Under the pieces are notes generated by a model. It saw only the letters and a program-made list of their open reading frames with translations. It ran no database searches and had not been told where the DNA came from. Shown piece after piece: positions 7,941 to 19,089 of a stretch of DNA of 64,000 nucleotides. The DNA is from Bursaphelenchus xylophilus (Eukaryota > Nematoda > Chromadorea > Rhabditida > Aphelenchoididae), in the NCBI GenBank assembly GCA_904066235.2, contig CAJFCV020000004.1, forward strand, positions 9,982,001-10,046,000, given 5' to 3'. The translations under genes were made by a program, and so were the position numbers. Numbering within the stretch: position 1 is the stretch's first letter; each line of letters opens with the position of its first letter.

Positions 7941-10900
7941 TCACCTCGCGGCGAAACGCGAACAAAACTCAGAACACACGTGCAACTTACCGCCGGTGGA
8001 CCAGGCACGCGACCTACCGTTGAGTTCGTTGGGAGCGGGCAGGCTGCGTGCGGTCACGGCAATGTCGAGGGTGTGCTGCTCGAAAATGTCCATCGCTCTG
8101 GAAATAAAACCAAGCGGAATACGACGACCAGCACAACGGATTTGTTAGTTATCAGACAGCGATTGCCTCATTTGCGTACGAAGCGATATGAGCCGGAGAA
8201 TTCGCAAGCGCATATTGCACATGATAGAAAATGAGGCGGAATAGACATTTGAGGACAATACAGGGTGTTTCATGAAATTTCGGACAATTTTTTTGCTCAT
8301 ATCTTTGTGCTCTTTGCAGTTATCCAAGAGGTTTAAGTTGTATTTAAAATTTGAAGTCGTGCATTTTTAGAATAATCAAAAGAATTTTTTCTTGTCTCGG
8401 CGGAGAGACCATTTTTCGGCGAAGACAATTGCTATCTGTTTTGAAAATTCCACCTCGATACAAAGCCCAGACTTCCCTACTACGAATGAAATTAGGCTTG
8501 CCTCATCATCTGCATAGTCTCGGTAGCTTGGCGCACATTGGCGAAGGCTCGGCAAAGACTTTTTTGCCACTTCAAATTTTAAAGACAACTTAAACTTCTT
8601 GGACAGCTGCAATGATCACAAAGATATAAGCAAAAAATTTGTCTAAAATTTTTGAAACACCCTGTAGAAAAAGGGGCGGAGGATGCGTTAAACGCCAACC
8701 TGGATCGCCTCCTCATCTGTGCCAAAGCGTCGTCGGGATCGGTCACTTTTCTCATCTGTTCTCGTTGCTTGAATTGTTGGTTGTGCTCCTCAACGCTGAC
8801 CACTTTTATATGTTTCTGCCTGGTATGCTCGTCCATTTGCCCGAGACGGCTCTTGTGAGGAATCATCGTGATATTCTGGACGTCTTTTACCAAACTGAAA
8901 GAAAATGGGTTTAATGTTTACAAGGGAAGTACCCCAAGTGCGACGCTCAGATTTTCTTTAAATTTTGCACACCCTGGAACTGATCTCTGGGGCATAGACC
9001 AGAGATCAGTTCCGGAAAGTTTTAGCTCGCGCTTTGGAGGCTCCGCCGAGATATTGAATGGCCTTCTACGCCGAGAGAGTAGGCTAAACGCGGAGAGCGG
9101 TCAGAGAGATAACAATTTTTGGCCATAGCGTTGCTAGTTTCGTAAGGAAAAATTCATTTTTGTGGAAACATTAGCCGTTACGGTAGAAAAAGGTGCGAAA
9201 CTTTTCGTGCCGAAATTCCCCAAAGGGTGTCAAAATTTTGCCAACTTTCGATCTAAAAATCTCGGTTGTTTCTGCAAAGCATGATCTAAGAGTTTCGCAA
9301 ATAGTTTAGAAAAAATTATGCTAAATTTGTGCCAAGTTTCATCAAAATCTAGATGTCGAACTTGGACTTCTTCCCCTGTAAACCTCAACTCTTCCAACTC
9401 ACTTCACATTCGATGCCGATCCGGTCAAGGGATGGACACTTCTCTTTGCGGCTGACAGCGAATACAGAGGATCTATCCGATCATGAGACCAGTACTTGTC
9501 CTTGACCAACGGCGGAGGGAATCGCTGTCCCTTGTCGACCAACTGCATTCCACTAATGAGGTTCTTGTCCAGCATTGAGTTCACCTCGAGGTCATCGTCA
9601 TCTTCTCCGAGGGGATTGAGCAACGCTTCGGCCACTTTCATCCAGCCCATGTAAATAAAGAACTCGATCATTGTTTTGAGCGGAATGTAAATGTCGATCT
9701 GAAATAGACATACAACGATCCTGCAAGGTTTTGGAAACAAATCAAAAAATGGTCAGTTCTGTTGGGAACTGGGACGATTGGGGGAAAAGACGATTGGGGA
9801 AACCGAAAAGTATTATTTTTATTATTTTTCTTTGATGCAAATATCGAAATTAGGATAGTCGAGGGTTCCGATTTCGAAAATGACATTCATTTTCTTGATT
9901 ATTACTTTTTTCCTTAAGTAGTACTGTAAAGCACTAATTTTTTGAATTTTCTTCATAAATACTCGATTTAGGGGTGTTCGAGGGTGCTGATTTCAAAAAT
10001 CATATTCGTTTTTTTCTGGTTGTTACTTTTTTCTTAAGCAGTACTGTTAAGTAGTAATTTTTTGAAAGTTTCCAAACATACCGGATTTAGCGGTTTTCGA
10101 GGGTGCTGATTTCGAAAATCATGTTAAATTTTCCTCTAGTATTAAATAGTACTATCTGATACTATGTAGTACGAGGTGTCAGCACCTTCGAAAACGCATA
10201 AATCCGATATTTTTCGAAAATTTTCAAAAAATTACTACTTAACAATACAACTTAAGAAAAAAGTAACAACCAGAAAAAATGAATACGATTTTCGAAATCA
10301 GCACCCTCGAAAACCCCTAAATCAAGTATTTATGAAAAAAATTCAAAAAATTACTACTTTACAGTACTACTTAAGGAAAAAAGAAATAATCAAGAAAATT
10401 AATGTCATTTTCGAAATCAGCACCCTCAACTATCCTAATTTCGACACTTGCATCGAAGAAAAATAATACTTTTCGGTTTCCCCAATCGTCCAACTCGGGT
10501 TCTATTGTGCAGGTCATAAAAACATGAGCAACATCGTTTCCCGACACCTACACTTTCTTTTCCCTTGATATTTTGTCGACTGAGCAAGCAGATGGCAAAG
10601 TAGATGCGGACCGCCAAGAACACGACTTGCGGATACACCAGTGGAATGGGGATCCAATCAAACTTGAGCAACTTGCTGAGACCCTCGCGGAAATGTTGAA
10701 TATCCTACAAAATTTCGACTTTGCTCTGAGAAACGGAAAATTTGGCTCGGAGAAGCGGAAAAATTGAAGAAAAGCATCTCACCTCCACGATAAACACCAG
10801 GATGTGATCACTGACAATCTTGTTCTCACTCCTCGCCCTCTCCAAAACACAGTAACACCAATGCAGCGGCATCCAATATCTCGTGTAGATATCCTCTTCC

Positions 10901-11783
10901 CGCTCCAATTCGTCCTTTTCGGCCGATGTTAGAAGGCCAGCGGCTATCAGCGACTCCAACGTGGGGAATCGCTTCCGCACTTGCATGCTGATGTCGCGCA
11001 AAACCAGTGCTTGATTCAGAACCATGTATCGGACCAAGGACCTCCGTTGAAGCCGAGTGTCCTCGTCCTTTCCGTGAATAAAGTTGGCAAAGTTGATTGC
11101 AGAGCTGAAAGGAGATGGGTAAATAGTAAATAAGTGTTGTTTTCAGCTGCTGTAAATATGATAACGCCCAGAAATGTCTGTATCTTACTTGTCAATCCAT
11201 CCTATCCCTTCTGTGATGTGATTCCATCGCCCAACCACCTGCGAGACGAAGAAACCGAGGAGAAAACTGAGAGGAACGTACTTACTGAGGTCATGATCAA
11301 AGTACTTCACTAACGCTTCAAACGTCCTGAAGAAAAATGCAAATATGTAAAGTATTAGGTCGTCCAGAAAGTTTGTTCGTTTTTCAATGCTTTGTTTTTC
11401 AAGGATTGTTTGTTGTTTGGCAAATGGTATATATTTGAGACGGTTTTTTCTCCTCTACAAAACTGACTGTATCAAGCAAATATATATCCTTTGCCAAACA
11501 ACAAACAGTCCTCGTAAAACATAGCAATGAAAAAAACGAACACAGTTTCTGGACGACCTAATAGAAAGAGATAAAAAAACCAACTGTTCAAGCATGAAAC
11601 TCACTCTTGTTGCTCCCGATTCAACGCGTATCGATAGACCATGCTAATTGACATGTACGCCGTGGTCCAGATGGCGAGCTGAGGTAGAACGGCCTTCCAC
11701 ACACTTCCCCGCCATCTCATCAGAACCCGAAAGAAGCTTTCAAAGTTCGCATGCGACACTTGTAATGTGTATGCCACAGTCAT
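7941..11783 (-). CDS. Bestrophin-type chloride channel
   Basis: Seven exons on the minus strand: 11605-11783, 11189-11326, 10783-11104, 10552-10704, 9403-9698, 8700-8894 and 7941-8097. The frame is continuous for 479 residues. The first residues MTVAYTLQVSHANFESFFRV and RWRGSVWK match the bestrophin N-terminus. Later hallmarks follow in order: VPLSFLLGFFVSQVV, GKDEDTR, FDWIPIPLVYPQVV, GWMKVAEALLNPLGEDDDD with the acidic calcium clasp, MLDKNL and KDKYW. Family members are pentameric calcium-gated anion channels of the plasma membrane. The last exon is the least certain part: I read through to TGA 7941-7943, but a GTAAGT donor at 7989-7990 could add another exon. Introns 1, 4, 5 and 6 carry elements E, F, C and G. 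Nematodes have many bestrophin paralogues, so I give no symbol. Confidence 0.88.
8261..8664. mobile_element. Element G: 404-bp TIR element in bestrophin intron 6
   Basis: Left end CAGGGTGTTTCATGAAATTT, right end AATTTTTGAAACACCCTG, both bordered by TA. A second inverted pair lies inside: TCCAAGAGGTTTAAGTTGT at the left and ACAACTTAAACTTCTTGGAC at the right. The TA target suggests a Tc1/mariner-type mover. No transposase. Confidence 0.8.
8921..9378. mobile_element. Family C element in bestrophin intron 5
   Basis: Left CAAGGGAAGTACCCCAAGTG after TTA, right CTTGGACTTCTTCCCCTG before TAA. It contains its own small palindrome near 8974-9018 (AACTGATCTCTGGGG and CAGAGATCAGTT). Confidence 0.8.
9765..10491. 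mobile_element. Family F foldback, about 730 bp, in bestrophin intron 4
   Basis: Two arms of roughly 350 bases are inverted copies with a small centre near 10135. The outer end reads GACGATTGGGG, then AACCGAAAAGTATTATTTTT. Within each arm a GGTGCTGATTTCGAAAAT module recurs two or three times. The opposite arm ends GGTTTCCCCAATCGTC. No coding sequence is evident. Confidence 0.8.
11355..11561. mobile_element. Element E: mariner-like MITE in bestrophin intron 1
   Basis: TTAGGTCGTCCAGAAAGTTT at the left and CAGTTTCTGGACGACCTAA at the right, both flanked by TA. A second inverted pair, TGTTGTTTGGCAAATGGTAT and CCTTTGCCAAACAACAAAC, lies inside. TTAGGT ends and TA targets are typical of mariner elements. 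Confidence 0.8.
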
Positions 11784-11867
11784 CTTCAGGAGGTCGTGTG
11801 GAGATTCAGTTAACCCTGAAAACAGTTTCGGGCTGAATTTTCGGCACTTCTTTGCAATTAGAAATAA

Positions 11868-12315
11868 CAGGGGAAGTACTCCAAGTGTGACGCTCAGATT
11901 TTGATGAAACTTGGCACAAATTCAGAATAATTTTTTCTAAGATATATGCGAGAATCCTAGCTCGCGCTTTGCAGAAACCACCGAGATTTTTAGATCGAAA
12001 GTCGGCGAAAATTTCGGACTTTTTGCCGAATTTCCGCACGAAAAGTTTCATGCCTATTTCAACTGTAAAGGATAATGTTTCTACAAAAAATCAAATTTTT
12101 CCGCACGAAACTGCCAAAGTTATGGCCAAAAACGGTTTTCTCTCTGACCGCTCTCCACGTTTAGCGTGCTCTCTCGGCGGCAAAAATCGTTCGATATCTC
12201 GGCGACGCCCGCAAAGCGCGAGCTAAAACTTTCAGGAATTGATATTTAGTCCATACCCGACGTGTGTGCAAAATTTAAAGAAAATCTGAGCGTCACACTT
12301 GGAGTAGTTCCCCTG
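11868..12315. mobile_element. Family C element with perfect TAA target duplication
   Basis: CAGGGGAAGTACTCCAAGTG to GGAGTAGTTCCCCTG, with TAA on both sides (11865-11867 and 12316-12318). It sits 85 bases upstream of the bestrophin start codon on that gene's 5' side. Confidence 0.85.
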
Positions 12316-12329
12316 TAAGTAATAAATAT

Positions 12330-12700
12330 ATCAGTCCGTCAGGAAAATAATGAACAGTCTGTCGCATCGAAAGTCGCATTGTCGCGGAGAAAATGAATTG
12401 TGTCGCGGAAAACTCAAATTTATTTTCACTTTAGCGGCAGAGTTCTCACTACAGTAGGAGTCTGATCCAGTGGCAAAAAACGTACTTTTTTACATCCGGG
12501 AATTGTCAAAAATGTGGCAAAATGCTTCCCGCTCCAAGTGAAAAAACTTCTTCCGCCCTTTTTGTGAGGAAAGGGGTGCGCCCTTCAAAATGAAGTTTTT
12601 TACATGGAGAGGAAGGCATTTTGCCACATTTTTGATGCTTCAAATGGTACGTTTTTTGCCACTGGATCCGGTTCGTCACTGTATTTTCCCAACAGAATGC
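12330..12700. mobile_element. Family A element split by a B element
   Basis: The left part has TCAGTCCGTCAGGAAAATAA and the AATGAATTGTGTCGCGG core; the right tip TATTTTCCCAACAGAATGC continues after the B element at 12452-12681. The TA at the insertion point matches the TA target of family B. Confidence 0.7.
12452..12681. mobile_element. Family B foldback element nested in A
   Basis: CAGTAGGAGTCTGATCCAGT to GGATCCGGTTCGTCACTG, TA on both sides. The centre has GGAAAGGGGTGCGCCC. Confidence 0.8.
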
Positions 12701-12779
12701 TAAATGATTACATATTCGCGATATTTGCAACAAAACTAAGACGAAAAGAAAACCCAACCATATTGCACCAATATGATAT

Positions 12780-13349
12780 GGCGGGCGCGCACTTGCGGGC
12801 AACCACTTTGCGGGCAGCCGCCATTTGCGGCCAGCACCGCCATTTGCGGACAGCCGACATTTGCGGGCAACCGACACCTGATTGTGAGGGCAACAGGGTG
12901 GAGATGGAAAAATTACTATAATTTTTTGGAAATTTACCGACATTTGCGGGCAGCCGACATTTGCGGGCAACCGGCACTTGAGGATAACAAGGTGGAGGTG
13001 GAAAAATTACTGCGATTTTTTGGAAGTTTTCCGACATTTGCGGGCAGGCAATACTTGCGGGAAGCCGACATTTGCAGGCAACAGTTCCAAAAGTTCCAAT
13101 ACAATCTGTGTGATTGTTCTTTCCTGTTGCTCGCAAATGTCGGCAAATTTCCAAAATATCGCAGTAATATTTCCACCCCCACCCTGTTACCCTCAGGTGC
13201 CGGTTGCCCGCAAATGTCGGCTGCCCGCAAGTGTCGGTTGCCTGCAAATGTCCCAGGCTGCCCGCAAATGTCTCAGCTGCCCGCAAATGTGACCCCCCCC
13301 CCCAAATTTCGCCCGCAAAGTGGTTGCCCGCAAGTGTCGCGACGCCTAT
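12780..13349. mobile_element. Element J: GC-rich TIR element built of TTGCGGGC subrepeats
   Basis: The ends are inverted copies: left CACTTGCGGGCAACCACTTT, right AAAGTGGTTGCCCGCAAGTG, each followed outward by a GGCG/CGCC and ATATGAT-like sequence. Inside, ACATTTGCGGGCAGCC-type units (about 15-18 bases) recur many times, direct in the left half and inverted in the right. Two units hold GTGGAGGTGGAAAAATTACT-like spacers. Long open frames on both strands here are by-products of the repeats. Confidence 0.8.
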
Positions 13350-14054
13350 GATATATGCTAAAAACCGCCGAGCATATTCTGTCGGCCACAAGCCCAGCGC
13401 CCAATCAAGTTATCGCCAAATTTAGCGGCAAAAATTCAACATTCCTCGGGGGTATTCTATTTCCGAACGGAAAATTATGAAAATTCTGGGAACGTGTAAC
13501 AGACACCGCAAGAATTTCCATACTCCGGTAGGAATACCGGAATATGGAAATTGCTGTATGCATATGATATAAAGGCATCTACGCGGGTTAGCAAATAAAC
13601 ATAGCAAAAAATGTGTCATTTTGTTGTGGAAACGTATATGAAAGAATATGGTAAATAATCAAAACCCGTCTCACTATCCCACTTTTTCGCTCTGTAAAAC
13701 GCAAATTACGGACATTCAGGCACACGGACCAAAAAGTTCAACACTATAAACCCCCATTCGAAGGCCGGCTCACCTTTTCGAGTCAAGTGTAAGACGCAAA
13801 AAATGTCAAAAGCCCCTTCTTTGTCACGTGCCCCGTTCCAAACCGGCGTAAATTTCGAAGGCACAAAGAAAGTTTATGCCCTCCTTTTCGTGCCGTGCCT
13901 CGGTTTTATCGCATACAATAACGCTTGACAAATGATTGGGCGCATTTTATGGCACATGTGGAGAAAAAAATTTGGGATTATTTCCCTGTTGGTGAGATCT
14001 TTGTAAAGGTTATTTTGCGGTGTAAAATTTGGACACTGTTGTGAAAACCGATGC
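13350..14054. other. Intergenic, no gene seen
   Basis: The only structure noticed is a short inverted repeat near 13520-13550 (CCATACTCCGGTA, TACCGGAATATGG). Base composition and stops give no support for a gene. Confidence 0.5.
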
Positions 14055-14218
14055 GGTCTGTCTGTCGGGAAAAATGAGGGAAAGTCGCTTCGAAAATAGC
14101 ATGGCCACCGAAGAAATGAATTGTGTTGCGGCAAAAACAATTTTTTTTGTCACTCAACACGCGATTGGGGCGGCAAATCAGCAAAATTGTGCTCATTATT
14201 TTCCCGACAGACTGATAA
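14055..14218. mobile_element. Family A element
   Basis: GTCTGTCTGTCGGGAAAAAT at the left; CTCATTATTTTCCCGACAGA then CTGATA at the right. The interior carries GAAATGAATTGTGTTGCGGC. Confidence 0.75.
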
Positions 14219-14236
14219 ACCGCTGAGACAAAATGC

Positions 14237-14388
14237 TAGTCTGTCGGGAAAATATTGTGGATCTGTCGGAAGAATGGTTCGCCTCGCCGCAATCGCGCTC
14301 TAAATCTTCAACCGTTCCTAGCAGTAGCAAAGTGATGATGGGCGAGTCCAAGCGCGACGAATCCACATTATTTTCCCGACAGACTAAC
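14237..14388. mobile_element. Family A element, GTGGAT subtype
   Basis: TAGTCTGTCGGGAAAATATT to ATTATTTTCCCGACAGACTA. It follows the previous A copy after less than 20 bases, so the two form a tandem pair. Confidence 0.75.
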
Positions 14389-16311
14389 ACTATGCGGGCC
14401 AAAAAAGCATACTTGATTTCCCGTCGTATGCCTTGGATACAAACATACCAAGGCATTTTGACCCCCTAATGTCTTATAAATAGTAAATTTGGCCGAATAG
14501 CCCGCACGCAAAGTTCTAACAAATAAAAAATTGAAATTAGCAAATTAACCGCTCTTTATCGCCCCAATAAAACCCGCACGCTTTCTCATCAACCAGCATA
14601 CATACAAAATGGACTACAAGGTTGTGCTTAGGACCACGTTACAAGCATCTCTTATATAGTAATCACAGAGAACATTTGGGCACTACCAAATTTTAATATA
14701 TAGTTCTAAAATTTAAGATTTTTAAATTTTAAAGGAACCCAAAAGTACTCTAAAACATCACGGATGCCATATGTGCCAACACCATTTTTTCTAAAGCATC
14801 AAAGATTAAGATGTAACTCGATTTTAGATGTGGGTTGGTCACAATTATTTTGCAAATGTCGAGGTAACACAAATCTATTTCAAACAAAAATGCTTTCAAA
14901 TAGATTGGCGGGCAAAAATGTAGGATATTGTGTGGCAATATCCTACAGTGTTAAGGCAAAGCGGCCAACATATTTTCGATCAAAATTCATGTAATTTTTT
15001 ACCGATTATTATAGAAAGTCAATGCAGCTTTACAGCGCGATTCAAAAATTGCTGTACAGCCCCCCCCCCCCTCTTTTTAACCCTTTTTTTAATCAAGGAG
15101 CCTTCTTTCTAACCTCGCAAATATACTAACAATAGTACCGAATATACATGCATCACCAAATACGGCCAAAAATTCTTTAGATGTTTTCGTACTGCAAATG
15201 CATCGTAAATTTTTGCCGCGCGACAAATCTTATTCAAGACGGCGCACTGTGCAAAAACATGTCAAGACTTTTTTCCCCGCCTAGTATTGTCGTAAGAGCT
15301 TTTTTAACTGCAATAGAATTCGTCTGGATAAGAAAAGCACCTACAAGATGCGATGCATTGAATTCAATTGAACCGTCGCAAAACCCTGTCCTTTACGGCA
15401 GATATCAGTCTGAAAATTCAGGGCTTTCTTGTGTATTTTAAAGACCCAACAATAATTTTTAACACAAACTTACTACAACGATTTTTTCAACCTATAAAAT
15501 GACCAGAAATCGGCGATATTAATCTAGAAAGTTATGACAAAAACAATGAAAGATTACTTCCAAAAACCTCTCGTAAAAAAGTTTTATCCAAACGCGAACT
15601 TTAGCGGCCCATGGCCATTAATCTCCATTAGAAGGAGCGTTTATTTGCAACGCTGGCGACAGACATGGCTATAAATTTACGCGTCAAAAGTTCAACAGTG
15701 CAGTTACTAGCAAAATGAAAGTGAATCAGTACGGGGGGATGGTCTCTAAAAGTGCATTTAAAGTACTATACTTTACATCATTGCAAGTGTTGAGGAAACC
15801 TCTTGAAAACTTCAAAATGACAGCTAATTGACTTGTCTATAAGGACAGATATACATGATGAAAACGCATTGTACAAAAAAATCCAGCGGCTATCGGACTG
15901 TTCAGCCAAAACTTTTTCCCTTTTCAAACCCTCCCAAGTCTGAACGCCCTCAATAGCCTTTCCGCTAATCCCACGGAACATCGTATTTTGCCGGCAAAAT
16001 GTTGAAATCGGCTCAACGAATTCGTCTTGCCTAGAGACTGGGGCCGTGGACCCGGAATGATAAGGACAGCTGAGCCCGGAAAGAGGGGTAAAGAGTCCCC
16101 GACGACCGCAGCGAATAATGAGTGACAACGAGCTTTTTTTCGAAAAATAACTGTTATTAAACCGACGGGCCATTGGGGTAATTTGAGGAGGTTACGAGTT
16201 TTTGCGTTTGAACTTGTGCCGTTTATGACTCTGAACGAGAACGGAGCCAAGATGATAACACAGGTCTGTCTGTCAATTCGCTGGAGTGACTTGTGTTGCT
16301 TGTACTGTAGT
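14389..16311. other. Intergenic, no gene seen
   Basis: AT-rich sequence with a poly-C run at about 15060-15071. Open frames are short and lack splice or codon signals. A minus-strand frame at about 15780-16170 has no recognisable protein. Confidence 0.5.
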
Positions 16312-16460
16312 AATCCGCTGGGGTGACTTTTTAGCGTTGGCGCTGTGCAAAGAAAGTCAGAGCGACAGCCCAAAAAAAGCCTACTCCATAGTGCAAAGTG
16401 GACTTTTATTTTCTCACAGTGCACGTCGCGGAATGGCTAGAGCGACTTTGCGAACGGTCT
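16312..16460. mobile_element. Family D element, degraded
   Basis: Contains AAAGTCAGAGCGACAGCC, TTTTCTCACAGTGCACGTCG and the right terminus GAGCGACTTTGCGAACGGTC. The left terminus is weak. Confidence 0.6.
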
Positions 16461-16480
16461 AATGAATTGCCCGATTCAAG

Positions 16481-16482
<2 letters not shown>

Positions 16483-16530
<48 letters not shown>

Positions 16531-16570
16531 ATATATAGTATATATATATATAGTATCAGTATATATATAG
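16483..16570. repeat. (AT)n microsatellite
   Basis: About 45 bases of pure AT dinucleotides followed by imperfect ATATAGT repeats. It starts about 22 bases after the D element. Confidence 0.9.
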
Positions 16571-17676
16571 ATCGCTGAACTGAAAAGCAATTTAATTTCG
16601 TTGCGACAAAATTCATTTTCTCGGCGTTTATGCGATTTTTGATGCGACAGAGTGCTCATTATTTTCTCGTCTTCTGATAACAGGTAACGCTTTCGGAACA
16701 ATATGCGAATAAGGCTTCAAAAAACCAGTCGTAAAAACACCATGTCCGGGATGCTATTATATTTATCTCCCTGCCTCCGTGACATAAACACCCACACTTT
16801 TCAAGAAAGAAGAAAAAAGATTCTCCTCTTTTGTAAGACGAGCCCAAACTGACGCACATCTTAATGTAAAAAAGAGGGGCGAATATTTCGTTATTTATAG
16901 TATTTGTTTAGCACATCGAATAGTGTGGTATTCGATGCCTTCTAGAAGCAAATACCACCTCTGTCCCGCTGCAAAAAACATCGCTCAGGCGTATTTCCAT
17001 AGTAAGCATGGTAAATCAAGCCCTCAGACGGGTAAAATTGCCTTTCGAATGGGAGAATTTAACAATAAATGAAGGGATTAGTCTAGTCACGACATAACAT
17101 CAACCCTAGTGTAGATTGCCCAAGTTTTGTTATTAAATTCCCTCAGCAAAACCACAAAACGAGTACTCTTTTAAACTACAATTTACAGGATGGATGGTGG
17201 TTACCTGGAAACAAAGACACTTTCACAATGACCATGAATATTGTAAGAGACAGGATTTATGACCTATACTTGTCTGGATAAAGGCTAATTGAAACTATCA
17301 TTGATGCTATTGATACAAGTTTGATGGACAAGAAGAGATGAATTGTTCAGCGGAAAAGTGGGAAAACGTATGGCCGCAGAACAGGAAATCATTTTGCGAA
17401 CGTTGCAAATAATTGCTAGACGGTCCCACATCACCATCCCTTGACGTTTGTCCTCAAAATTTCCTCTACTTTTAACACCTGGTCCCCGCGAAAAATTCAC
17501 AGCGTGTGTTTTCCTCGTTCAGAGTACTGCCCACCCTCGAAAAAGTTTAAATACTTCCGATACTCTTTACACTCGCCACAGTGTTCATGCGATCCAGAAG
17601 ATGGCAGAGAAAAAAGCACACCGTGTTTTGAGGAATCGAAAATGAAATGCCGGAAATTGAGTTGTTTTGAATAGAA
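16571..17676. other. Intergenic, mostly featureless
   Basis: The first 100 bases include a possible decayed A-element core (TGCGACAGAGTGCTCATTAT). Beyond that I see no gene or repeat. Confidence 0.45.
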
Positions 17677-17790
17677 TAGCCCGTGAGTTCGGGGAATTGG
17701 ACAGATAGGAAATAGTCCATTACCCCGTACAATGGCCGAAAAAGGGAACCCCGAAAACAAGACTGATCATAAGTCACGTACTACTATTAC
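17677..17790. repeat. Repeat K
   Basis: Inverted copy of the 2215-2335 unit: GGACAGATAGGAAATAGTCC and CGAAAAAGGGAACCCCGAAA are shared. It passes directly into the D element that follows. Confidence 0.65.
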
Positions 17791-17792
17791 TA

Positions 17793-18427
17793 GTCCGTTC
17801 GCAAAGTCGCTGGAGTGATTTTAACGATGTTTACTGTATGAAAAAGCAAAAGTTCACTTTTCAATGAGCAATTTGTCTCTTTTTGCACTGACAAGGGAAG
17901 TATCCCAAGTGCGACGCTCAGATTTTCTTTAGATTTTGCACACATGTCGGGCGTGAACTAAATATCAATTCCTGAAAGTTTTAACTCCCGAGATATTGAA
18001 CGATCTTTGCCGCCGAGAGAGCTATGCTAACCGCGGAGAGTGGTCAGAGAGAAAAACCCTTTTTGGCCATGACTTTGCTGGTTTCGTGTGGAAAAAAATT
18101 GATTTTTTGTGGAAACATTACACTTTACGGTAGAAACAGGTATGAAACTTCTCGTTCCGAAATTCGGCAAAAAGTGCCAAATTTTCGCCGACTTTCAATC
18201 TAAAAATCTCGGTTGTTTCTGCAAAGCGCATGCTAAGATTCTCACATATTTCTTCGAAAAAAATATTCCAAATTTGTGCCAAGTTTCATCAAAATCTGAG
18301 CCTCGCATTTGGGGTACTTCCTCTGTAAGAAAGAAATTTTTTTCGGCTGTCGCTCGCAAACCTCTCTCGACTTTTTCTGCACAGTGCAAACGCCAAAAAT
18401 CACCCCAGCGACTTTACGAACGGACTA
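17793..18427. mobile_element. Family D element interrupted by a C element
   Basis: Left end GTCCGTTCGCAAAGTCGCTG, right end CAGCGACTTTACGAACGGAC. Between them 17892-18325 is family C. Joining the outer parts gives the normal D order: TTGCAC core, then GGCTGTCGCTCGC, then CACAGTGCAAACGCCAAAAA. Confidence 0.8.
17892..18325. mobile_element. Family C element nested in D
   Basis: CAAGGGAAGTATCCCAAGTG to GGGGTACTTCCTCTG. Flanks are TGA and TAA. Confidence 0.8.
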
Positions 18428-18919
18428 GTGTTTTTCCTACTGTAAAAAAACCTCCCCACTGTCATGACAAGCCGTTCCGAACACCCATTCCCTCATCCCA
18501 TTCTCTCTTTTTCCCCTCCTCCTTCTGTTTGAAACTTTAAACTGGGGCATTCAAGAACGCCGTCTTCAGCGCCCTAAGGCGAAGAACAATTTCCAGGTGA
18601 TTTTTCCGCCCGTTTTTGTGTCGTCATGGCGACACAGTTGTATAAACGCAGTTTCCCGACAAATTCGGAACAAAGTCATCGAAGAAGGTGTTGGCCCCCC
18701 GAAAAAGAAACAAAACCCCGGATTTCACAGGGAACTGCACAATGCGGAAGGGAAGAGAAGCGTGGAATCATGCAATACGTACACATGCGGAGTAGAAGTA
18801 TGATAGAAGTATGACCGTGTTTTCACGGCTCATTTGTAATTTGAATCAAAACAAAAAATCGTATGTTAAAACCTGTTTCACTTTCCGCAATACAATTACA
18901 CGTAATACAGTTACTCTAT
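18428..18919. other. Intergenic, no gene seen
   Basis: Includes a pyrimidine-rich stretch near 18490-18530. Overlapping short open frames at 18597-18814 have no recognisable content. Confidence 0.45.
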
Positions 18920-19070
18920 ATAAGTCTGTCGGGAAAATAACGGCGGATCGTCGCAGAAAAATGTCTCGCCTCGCCGCTATCGCGCACCAAATCCCAAGCC
19001 GCGGCTTGCAGTCGCACAGCGATGATGGGCGATTCCGAAGCGCGACGATCTTTTCCCGACAGACTGATAT
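18920..19070. mobile_element. Family A element
   Basis: TAAGTCTGTCGGGAAAATAA to GATCTTTTCCCGACAGACTG then ATAT. The interior (CTCGCCGCTATCGCGCACCA) is a variant of the GTGGAT subtype. Confidence 0.75.
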
Positions 19071-19089
19071 GACATTTTTGGTTCACTTG

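Noticed and set aside
12506..13391. Frames of 154, 227 and 192 codons, and a CRISPR-like look of regular repeats
   Set aside because: Subrepeats of element J keep frames open. Units are degenerate, inverted in the second half and have no unique equal-length spacers, and the host is eukaryotic.
15778..16424. Two overlapping minus-strand frames of 131 and 166 codons
   Set aside because: Partly family D sequence; no recognisable domain or splice support.
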